Below are positions 1-5,196 of a stretch of 5,196 nt of DNA, in pieces. A program made the translations under genes and the position numbers. The stretch is from an uncultured Desulfovibrio sp. (lineage in GTDB: Bacteria > Desulfobacterota > Desulfovibrionia > Desulfovibrionales > Desulfovibrionaceae): positions 1 to 5,196 of the forward strand of contig USNI01000087.1 of the NCBI GenBank assembly GCA_900555975.1, read 5' to 3'. Each line of letters opens with the position of its first letter. Within the stretch, counting starts at the first letter, position 1. The notes under the pieces are model-generated. The model saw only the letters and a program-made list of their open reading frames with translations. It was not told where the DNA came from and searched no databases.

Positions 1-1680
1 AATCTCGGTGCGCACTGGCTCTTCTTCCTGCTTCTTCTGCTCGGCATGACCTGCGTCATGACCGCACGCGATGCGCTCTTCTTCATGCTCTCCTGGGAGA
101 TCATGTCGCTCTCACCCTTCTTCCTCATCGACTTCAACGACCGCGACCGCCTCGTGCAGGACGCCTCCTGGGTCTATCTCGTGGCCGCCCATCTCGGTGC
201 GGTGCTGCTCATCGCCTTCTTCGCCCTGCTCTGGCAGCAGAGCGGCTCCACGCTCTTCTCCGCCATGGCCATGAAGGCTCCCGCCCACGTCACGGCGCTC
301 TTTCTGCTCTCGCTCTTCGGCTTCGGCGCCAAGGCCGGCCTTGCGCCGCTGCACGTCTGGCTGCCCGAAGCCCATCCCGCCGCGCCGAGCCACGTTTCCG
401 CCCTGCTCTCCGGCGCCATGCTCAACGCCGGTCTCTACGGCATCATCCGCTCCTTCGACTTCTTCGGCCCGGCAGAACTTCTGCCGGGATGGTGGGGCTG
501 GCTCCTCATGGCCGCAGGCATCCTCACCGCCCTCATGGGCATCCTGAAGGCGCTCGCCCAGAGTCATCTGAAGCGCCTGCTCGCCTACTCCAGCGTGGAA
601 AACATGGGACTCATGATCATGGGCGCGGGCATCGGTCTTGTGGGCGCGCATACCGGCAGCGCATGGACCGCCGCCCTCGGCTTTTCCGGATGCCTCTTCC
701 ACATGCTGAACCACTCCGCCTTCAAGGGTCTGCTCTTTCTCTGCGCCGGCGAAGTGCTCCACGCCACGGGAACCGTCAACATGGCGCAGCTCGGCGGCCT
801 GCAGAAGAAGATGCCCCTGCTCGGCGCGCTGTTCGCCCTCGGCGCGGCCTCCATCGCCTGCCTGCCGCCCTTCAACGGCTTCGCCGGCGAGTTCGTGCTC
901 TCCCTTTCCATGCTCCGCTCTCTGGATCTGCCCGGCATGGAACAGAAAATCGCCATGCTCGCCTGTCTTGCCGGACTCATGCTCACAAGCGGCATCTCCG
1001 CCGCCATGTACGCCAAGGCCTACGGCATGACCTTCCTCGGACAGCCCCGCAGTCGCGCCGCAGCCTCTCCCCACGCGCCTGCCTCCCGTCTGCTGCTGCC
1101 GCTGTGCCTTCCCGCCGCGGCCTGCGTGCTCGGCGGTCTCTTCGCGCCCTGGGCCTTCCGCATGGTGCAGCCCACGCTGGAATTCATTCCCGTCATGCAT
1201 GACGGACTGATCGAGCCAGCAAGGGCCGTGATCATCGAAACCGGAAGCCTGCTCGGCAGCATCTCGCTGTTCGGGGGCGCGGCAGTGCTGCTCGTTCTGC
1301 TCTTCTCCCTTGCGCGACGTGTCCTTCTCGCCCGGCGCTCCGTGCGGCGCGGACCCGTCTGGAGCTGCGGCTATCAGTACGGAACGTCCCGCATGCAGTA
1401 CACGCCCGCCTCCTTTGTGGAACCGGCCTCCCGCATCTTCGGCACCGTCATGGGCACCGCCGTGACCTCCAGACGCCCCGAAGGTCTCTTCCCCGCCGGC
1501 GCCTCTCTCGACGTCGAAGCCCCGGACGTGGTGCGCGGACGCTTCTACACGCCGCTCTTCCAGCTCGCGGAACGCGCCTGCAACGCGCTCAAGATCCTGC
1601 AGAACGGCCTCGTGAACATGTACATTCTCTACATACTCATCACGCTCGTGGCCCTTCTCGTCTGGGGGATAGCATCATGA
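1..1680 (+). CDS. hyfB: Hydrogenase-4 subunit B (NuoL/HycC-like antiporter subunit), 5'-truncated
   Basis: This is a large polytopic membrane subunit of the complex I/Mrp antiporter superfamily, expected to translocate ions in the membrane arm of a Hyf-type complex. The frame is open from base 1: codons 1-15 read NLGAHWLFFLLLLGM, so the ATG at 46 is internal and the true start lies upstream. About 560 residues are visible; E. coli HyfB is about 670, so roughly 110 N-terminal residues are missing. Key antiporter residues are present: Glu in SWEIMS (97-99), Lys in GAKAGLAPLHVWLPEAHP (331-333), Lys in HLKRLLAYSSVENMG (571-573), His and Lys in HMLNHSAFKG (700-726), and Glu in PPFNGFAGEF (889-891). 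The HycC/HyfB-type tail follows, with WSCGYQYGTSRMQYTPASF from 1360, and the protein ends in a hydrophobic helix (about 1615-1680). The stop overlaps the hyfC start. The distinctive tail favours HyfB over NuoL or MrpA; confidence is high. Confidence 0.93.
   Translation, partial: NLGAHWLFFLLLLLGMTCVMTARDALFFMLSWEIMSLSPFFLIDFNDRDRLVQDASWVYLVAAHLGAVLLIAFFALLWQQSGSTLFSAMAMKAPAHVTALFLLSLFGFGAKAGLAPLHVWLPEAHPAAPSHVSALLSGAMLNAGLYGIIRSFDFFGPAELLPGWWGWLLMAAGILTALMGILKALAQSHLKRLLAYSSVENMGLMIMGAGIGLVGAHTGSAWTAALGFSGCLFHMLNHSAFKGLLFLCAGEVLHATGTVNMAQLGGLQKKMPLLGALFALGAASIACLPPFNGFAGEFVLSLSMLRSLDLPGMEQKIAMLACLAGLMLTSGISAAMYAKAYGMTFLGQPRSRAAASPHAPASRLLLPLCLPAAACVLGGLFAPWAFRMVQPTLEFIPVMHDGLIEPARAVIIETGSLLGSISLFGGAAVLLVLLFSLARRVLLARRSVRRGPVWSCGYQYGTSRMQYTPASFVEPASRIFGTVMGTAVTSRRPEGLFPAGASLDVEAPDVVRGRFYTPLFQLAERACNALKILQNGLVNMYILYILITLVALLVWGIAS
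1664..1669 (+). promoter_or_regulatory. Ribosome binding site of hyfC
   Basis: GGGGGA lies 7 bases before the ATG at 1677, inside the last codons of hyfB. It is a reasonable, not perfect, Shine-Dalgarno sequence. Its spacing suits the ATG at 1677 better than the second in-frame ATG at 1683, and so supports the start that overlaps the hyfB stop codon. Confidence 0.55.
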
Positions 1681-2606
1681 CCATGTGGATCTACGCCGCC
1701 GAGCTTCTGCTCGCCCTTCTTCTCGCGCCCCTTGCCGTGGGCATCGTCAACAGGGTGAAGGCAACGTTTTCCGGCCGTCACGGCAAGCCGCTCCTCCAGC
1801 TCTATTACGACGTCTTCAAGCTGCTCCGCAAAGGCGAAGTCACCGGCGACGGCACCACCTGGGTCTTCTCCGCAGGTCCCGTCGTCGCGCTCGTCTCCGC
1901 GCTGCTCGCCCTCGCCCTCATCCCCCTCGGCGGCGCGGCCTCGCCCTTCGCCTTTCAGGGCGACTTCATCCTCTGCGCCTATCTTCTCGGCATGGGACGC
2001 TTCGCCACCATCCTGGCGGCCCTTGATACCGGCTCCGCCTTCGAAGGCATGGGCGCAAGCCGCGAAGCCCTGTTCGGAGCGCTGACCGAACCTGTGCTCT
2101 TTCTCGTGCTGCTGGCCCTCATCACCACGGCGGAGAGCATGGGCGTGGATCGCGAACTTTCGCTCTCCACCCTGTTCAACGGCTTCGCTCCGCAGGCATG
2201 GACGAACGGCAGACCCGAACTTGTCATGCTCGTCTTCGTCATGGGCGTGCTGCTGCTCGTGGAAAACTGCCGCATTCCCGTGGACGATCCCAACACGCAT
2301 CTGGAACTCACCATGATCCACGAAGTCATGGTGCTCGATCACTCCGGTCCGAATCTGGCCTTCATCCAGTATGGAGCGGCCCTGAAACTGTGGCTGTTCT
2401 CCGCCCTGCTCACGGGACTCCTCCTTCCGGCCATGCCTCTCTGGGCGCATACGCCCCTCTCGCTGTGCGGCATATTCCTCATGGCGTGCGCCGTGGGCGT
2501 GGTGGAATCCGTCATGGCCCGTCTGCGCATGCACGTGGTGCCCGCGCTCATCGGACTCGCCGGATCCGTGGCTGCGTTCGTTCTCATTCTGACTCTGGTG
2601 CGGTAG
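1677..2606 (+). CDS. hyfC: Hydrogenase-4 subunit C (NuoH/HycD-like membrane anchor)
   Basis: This is the NuoH-like integral membrane subunit that connects the peripheral redox arm to the membrane arm in complex I and group 4 hydrogenases. The 309-residue product matches the family length (HycD about 307, HyfC about 315). Two signature regions are clear. Residues 24-55 include the first cytoplasmic loop, VNRVKATFSGRHGKPLLQ, followed by YYDVFKLLRKGEV. Residues 196-218 hold ENCRIPVDDPNTHLE and TMIHEVM, with the conserved acidic residues E196, D203, D204, E210 and E216. Several hydrophobic segments flank these, including the N-terminal helix (about 4-22) and the C-terminal helices after residue 230. 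The start at 1677 overlaps the hyfB stop as ATGA and has a GGGGGA upstream; the ATG at 1683 is a possible alternative. In E. coli the next gene would be hyfD, but here hyfE follows after 3 bases. Confidence 0.95.
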   Translation: MTMWIYAAELLLALLLAPLAVGIVNRVKATFSGRHGKPLLQLYYDVFKLLRKGEVTGDGTTWVFSAGPVVALVSALLALALIPLGGAASPFAFQGDFILCAYLLGMGRFATILAALDTGSAFEGMGASREALFGALTEPVLFLVLLALITTAESMGVDRELSLSTLFNGFAPQAWTNGRPELVMLVFVMGVLLLVENCRIPVDDPNTHLELTMIHEVMVLDHSGPNLAFIQYGAALKLWLFSALLTGLLLPAMPLWAHTPLSLCGIFLMACAVGVVESVMARLRMHVVPALIGLAGSVAAFVLILTLVR

Positions 2607-2609
2607 CCT

Positions 2610-3254
2610 ATGTCCTCGCTTTTCCAGTTCGTCATTCTTCTGCTGCTCGTCACCGACCTCATCATGCTCTGGTCGGGACGCATTCTCATGCTCATACGTC
2701 TTTCCGCCGTGCAGGGCGCGCTGCTCGCCGCCCTGCTGCTCCTGCCCGTGGACGGCGCCATCGACGCGGAGCACATCTTCCTTGCCGCGGCCGTCTTCGC
2801 GCTCAAGGGCGTGGGCTTTCCCGTGTTCCTCCGTCACGTCTGCCACAGGCTCGGCATCGAACCCATGGTGCGTCCGCGCCTCGGCCGCATGTATCCCCTG
2901 GCCGCAGGACTTGCGGGACTCGCCTTCTCCCTCTGGCTCGAGGGACGCATTCCCGCCGTCACCGATCTCTTTCCGGCCCTGCTTTTTCCCGTGGCCCTCA
3001 CCACGCTGTTCTGCGGACTCATCCTCGTCGTGGGATGCGCCAAGGCACTGGCGCAGGTCATCGGCTATCTCGTGGTGGAAAACGGCATCTTCGTGCTCGG
3101 CATCCCCCTCATGACGGAAGGTTCGGTGTGGTTTGAACTGAGCATCCTGCTCGACGTGTTCGCCGCCGTCTTCGTCATGGCCATCGCCATCAACCACATA
3201 AGCAGCGCGTTCGACTCCATCGACGTGGCGCGCTTCCGCAACCTGAGGGACTGA
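2610..3254 (+). CDS. hyfE: Hydrogenase-4 subunit E (NuoK-like C-terminal half)
   Basis: This small membrane subunit of Hyf-type complexes is thought to take the place of NuoK between the NuoH-like and antiporter-like subunits. It is absent from the E. coli hyc (hydrogenase-3) operon, so its presence marks the locus as Hyf-like rather than Hyc-like. The 214-residue product agrees with E. coli HyfE (about 216). It is almost wholly hydrophobic, with perhaps six to seven membrane segments. Residues 16-36 carry DLIMLWSGR and IRLSAVQG, and K66 lies in FALKGVGFP. The best family marker is ALAQVIGYLVVENGIFVLG, with E157 corresponding to a membrane-buried Glu in the NuoK-like GYLxxENG helix. The start follows the hyfC stop by three bases and has no convincing Shine-Dalgarno sequence, so translation probably depends on ribosomes finishing hyfC. 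Confidence 0.92.
   Translation: MSSLFQFVILLLLVTDLIMLWSGRILMLIRLSAVQGALLAALLLLPVDGAIDAEHIFLAAAVFALKGVGFPVFLRHVCHRLGIEPMVRPRLGRMYPLAAGLAGLAFSLWLEGRIPAVTDLFPALLFPVALTTLFCGLILVVGCAKALAQVIGYLVVENGIFVLGIPLMTEGSVWFELSILLDVFAAVFVMAIAINHISSAFDSIDVARFRNLRD
3245..3250 (+). promoter_or_regulatory. Ribosome binding site of hyfF
   Basis: GAGGGA ends 5 bases before the ATG at 3256 and lies within the last codons of hyfE. It is the best Shine-Dalgarno match of the four gene junctions in the window and supports the hyfF start one base after the hyfE stop. Confidence 0.6.
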
Positions 3255-3255
3255 C

Positions 3256-4758
3256 ATGACGCTCTCTCTGCTTCTCCTCGTCCCGCTGCTGGCCGGACTT
3301 CTCATGCTCATTCCCGGCGCGTGGCCGCGTCGCGGTCTGCTCGTCGCCACGGCCTTCGCGCATCTTGCCCTCGCATCCCTCACCCTGCGGACCATGCTTG
3401 CCGGCGGTCATCCCGTCGCCCTGCACGGACTGCTTCAGCCCGATCCGCTCGGCATGGTCTTTCTTCTGCTCGCCTCCGTGCTCTTCGCCGCAGCTTCGGT
3501 CTACGCCGTGGGCTACCTGCGCGAAGAAGACAAGAAACACGTGAAGCGCGACATCCAGAAGGGACAGCTCTTCACCAATGCTCCGGAAACGCGCTTTCTC
3601 TGCTGCCTGTGCTTCTTCGTGACCGCCATGACGCTCGTCACGACCACGGCCAATCTCGGCGCGCTCTGGGTGGGCATCGAGCTGACCACGCTTGCCAGCG
3701 CGCCGCTCATCTACTTCCACCGGCATCAGAGTTCCATGGAAGCCACCTGGAAATATCTCATGATCTGCTCCGTGGGCATCGCACTGGCGCTGCTCGGCAA
3801 CATTCTCATGAGCGTGGCCTTTCACAATCCGGCCGTCGCCTCTCCCGAAGGCATGGATCAGCTTTCCGCGTTCATGGAAAAGGCCAGAGGCATTCAGGGA
3901 ACGGACCGCGTACTCTGGCTCAAGGCCGCCTTCATCTTCCTGCTCGTGGGATACGGCACCAAGATGGGACTCTCTCCGCTGCACACATGGCTGCCCGACG
4001 CCCACAGTCAGGCGCCGTCCATGGTGTCGGGACTGCTCTCCGGCGCGCTGCTCAACTGCGCGCTGCTCGGCATCCTGCGCGGCCATCAGATCATGCGAGC
4101 CGCCGGCCTCGGCGACTTCAGCGGCGATCTGCTCGTGTTCTTCGGACTGGCGTCCATGATCACGGCGGCGGTCTTCATCGTGGGACAGGGCCACTACAAG
4201 CGCCTGCTCGCCTATTCCAGCGTGGAGCACATGGGCATTCTCGCGCCGGCCTTCGGCGTGGGCGGCACCGCGCTGTTCGGCGGACTTCTGCACGCCGTAT
4301 GCCACTCGCTCACCAAGTGCATGCTCTTTCTTGTGGCCGGCAACATTCTCACCCGCTACCACACGCTCTCCAGCTACGACGTGCGCGGACTCAGGCAGGA
4401 CATGCCCCTTTCCGGAGCGCTCTGGACCGCAGGCTTTCTCGCCATCGCAGGTTCGCCGCCCTTCGGCCTTTTCATCAGCGAATTCGCCATCCTGCGCGGA
4501 ATCTTCGCCCATGCGGGCATCAGCGTGGGCCTTGTCTATCTGGCGGCGCTCGCCGTCATCTTCGTGGGCATGTCCGTTCCGGTGCTGCGCATGGTGCAGG
4601 GAACGCCGCCGCACGACGTGCCCATGGACTACCGTGAATCGCTCTTCAGCGTGCTGCCGCCGGCCGTCCTGTGTCTTGCGGTGCTCGGCCTCGGCCTCGG
4701 CGTGCCCGACTGGCTTGAAGAAACGCTCAACCGCGCCGCCGCGCTTCTGGGGGCATGA
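3256..4758 (+). CDS. hyfF: Hydrogenase-4 subunit F (NuoL/M/N-like antiporter subunit)
   Basis: This second proton-antiporter-family membrane subunit is expected to carry one ion-translocation pathway in the membrane arm. It is 500 residues long, against about 526 for E. coli HyfF, and appears complete. The charged chain of antiporter-type subunits is intact: E142 (VGIELTT), K236 (GYGTKMGLSPLHTWLPDAHS), K315 (GHYKRLLAYSSVEHMG), H346, H350 and K354 (HAVCHSLTKCMLF), and E409 (SPPFGLFISEF). A hydrophilic, Lys-rich loop at about residues 87-114 and another at about 190-218 interrupt the hydrophobic segments. The HyfB-type C-terminal WSCGY tail is absent and the protein ends after a last hydrophobic stretch near residue 480, consistent with HyfF rather than HyfB. 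HyfD is a related alternative, but position after hyfE and directly before hyfG matches hyfF. The stop overlaps the hyfG start as ATGA. Confidence 0.92.
   Translation: MTLSLLLLVPLLAGLLMLIPGAWPRRGLLVATAFAHLALASLTLRTMLAGGHPVALHGLLQPDPLGMVFLLLASVLFAAASVYAVGYLREEDKKHVKRDIQKGQLFTNAPETRFLCCLCFFVTAMTLVTTTANLGALWVGIELTTLASAPLIYFHRHQSSMEATWKYLMICSVGIALALLGNILMSVAFHNPAVASPEGMDQLSAFMEKARGIQGTDRVLWLKAAFIFLLVGYGTKMGLSPLHTWLPDAHSQAPSMVSGLLSGALLNCALLGILRGHQIMRAAGLGDFSGDLLVFFGLASMITAAVFIVGQGHYKRLLAYSSVEHMGILAPAFGVGGTALFGGLLHAVCHSLTKCMLFLVAGNILTRYHTLSSYDVRGLRQDMPLSGALWTAGFLAIAGSPPFGLFISEFAILRGIFAHAGISVGLVYLAALAVIFVGMSVPVLRMVQGTPPHDVPMDYRESLFSVLPPAVLCLAVLGLGLGVPDWLEETLNRAAALLGA
4749..4753 (+). promoter_or_regulatory. 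Weak possible ribosome binding site of hyfG
   Basis: A run of five G residues lies 1 base before the ATG at 4755 and 4 bases before the ATG at 4758. It is a poor Shine-Dalgarno sequence, and its spacing favours the second ATG slightly. Coupling to hyfF termination at the ATGATGA overlap is probably the main route of initiation. Confidence 0.3.
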
Positions 4759-5196
4759 TGTTCAACTACAGAGAATCCGTCGCGTGGGACGATCTTCCCC
4801 GCATCGGCATGGAGGAACTTTCCGCCTCCGTCGCGGAACGTTGCCGCAGGGGCTGGCGACTTCTGGCCCTGTTCGGCGTTCCCCTCAAGGAGGGCGTTGA
4901 AACGGTCTGCGTGCTGGCCGACGCTTCGGCCCGTCTGCTGGACGTTCTGCGGGGAAAGCCCGCACGCCGCTACGCTTCCATGACCCCGCAGTGCCCGCAG
5001 GCCCATCTCTTCGAGCGGGAACTCTTTGAGATGTGGGGCATCGAACCCGTCGGACATCCGTGGCTGAAGCCCGTCCGATACTGCCCTTCCGCCGGAAAGG
5101 AACGCTCCCGGCGTCCCGGTCCGGCGCAGACCGACTATTTCCGCGTGGAAGGCGAAGAAGTCCATGAAGTGGCCGTCGGTCCGGTGCACGCGGGCG
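4755..5196 (+). CDS. hyfG: HyfG/HycE-like large subunit, NuoC-like N-terminal domain, 3'-truncated
   Basis: This is the start of a peripheral-arm subunit fusing a NuoC-like domain to a NuoD/[NiFe]-hydrogenase large-subunit domain. The frame is open from 4755 to the window end (147 codons plus one base). The NuoC signature is clear: AHLFERELFEMWGIEP (residues 83-98) followed by GHPWLKPVRY (100-109). The linker then reaches EVAVGPVHAG (138-147), which resembles the point where NuoD-like domains begin; that reading indicates the fused form. The N-terminal part is soluble and has no membrane segment or signal peptide. The start is ATGATG: the first ATG overlaps the hyfF stop and the second (4758) is better spaced from the G-run at 4749-4753. 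The domain looks compact, with GPVHAG at residue 142 against roughly 180 for the matching point in E. coli HycE (from memory). The Ni-binding cysteines lie downstream, so hydrogenase activity cannot be judged. Confidence 0.85.
   Translation, partial: MMFNYRESVAWDDLPRIGMEELSASVAERCRRGWRLLALFGVPLKEGVETVCVLADASARLLDVLRGKPARRYASMTPQCPQAHLFERELFEMWGIEPVGHPWLKPVRYCPSAGKERSRRPGPAQTDYFRVEGEEVHEVAVGPVHAG

Noticed and set aside
46..48. ATG at 46 as the start of hyfB
   Set aside because: The frame is open and membrane-like from base 1, and the protein from this ATG would lack the N-terminal helices of the family. It is an internal methionine of a gene cut by the window edge.
112..1200. Minus-strand open frame (362 codons) opposite hyfB
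   Set aside because: It is an antisense shadow of hyfB with biased composition and no family features.
2198..3136. Plus-strand 312-codon frame overlapping hyfC and hyfE
   Set aside because: It is an Arg/His/Ala/Pro-rich off-frame reading that crosses the hyfC-hyfE junction. Both genes in the other frames carry clear family motifs along this whole stretch.
1629..3395. Long minus-strand open frame (588 codons) opposite hyfC and hyfE
   Set aside because: The translation is a low-complexity mix rich in His, Glu, Gly, Arg and Asp with no domain. This is the expected shadow of GC-biased third codon positions opposite real genes. It spans three gene junctions on the other strand.
3190..4614. Minus-strand open frame (474 codons) opposite hyfF
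   Set aside because: It has the same His/Glu/Gly/Arg-rich composition, no recognisable motif and no plausible ribosome binding context. The plus strand here has all the conserved HyfF motifs.
1..5196. Identification as the complex I (nuo) or Mrp antiporter operon
   Set aside because: The gene order B-C-E-F-G, the HyfE protein, the HyfB-type C-terminal tail and the apparent NuoC-NuoD fusion fit the Hyf family. No nuoA, nuoI, nuoJ or mrp-specific genes are present.

Overview
The window is one uninterrupted run of plus-strand coding sequence. It holds part of an operon for a membrane-bound, complex I-related assembly of the Hyf/Hyc type (hydrogenase-4, formate hydrogenlyase membrane module, group 4 [NiFe]-hydrogenase family). 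Five genes are present in the order hyfB (5' end missing), hyfC, hyfE, hyfF, hyfG (3' end missing). The identifications rest on family motifs read in the translations. I ran no database search.

Layout: bases 1-1680 encode the C-terminal ~560 residues of HyfB, a NuoL/HycC-like antiporter subunit. Bases 1677-2606 encode HyfC, the NuoH-like membrane anchor. Bases 2610-3254 encode HyfE, which has a NuoK-like C-terminal half. Bases 3256-4758 encode HyfF, a second NuoL/M/N-like antiporter subunit. Bases 4755-5196 encode the first 147 residues of a HyfG/HycE-like subunit, covering its NuoC-like domain and the very start of its NuoD-like (large-subunit) domain. The junctions are a 4-bp ATGA overlap, a 3-bp gap, a 1-bp gap and another 4-bp ATGA overlap, so the genes are almost certainly co-transcribed and translationally coupled. 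There is no intergenic stretch long enough for a promoter, terminator or RNA gene, and I saw no mobile element, CRISPR array or tRNA.

How the genes work together (inference from the families): the peripheral arm (HyfG plus small Fe-S subunits expected outside the window) would carry the redox reaction. HyfC would anchor this arm to the membrane, and HyfB, HyfE and HyfF would form the ion-translocating membrane arm. Compared with the E. coli hyf operon (hyfABCDEFGHI), the third antiporter gene hyfD is absent between hyfC and hyfE. Whether the complex is a true hydrogenase cannot be settled here, because the Ni-binding CxxC motifs of HyfG lie beyond the window.

Organism: the DNA is GC-rich with strongly GC-biased third codon positions. 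Gene content and style would suit a proteobacterium or a Desulfovibrio-like anaerobe, but this is a weak inference and no taxonomic marker is present. I see a well-formed example of a known family rather than an undescribed system. The points worth following are the subunit composition and the nature of the truncated HyfG.
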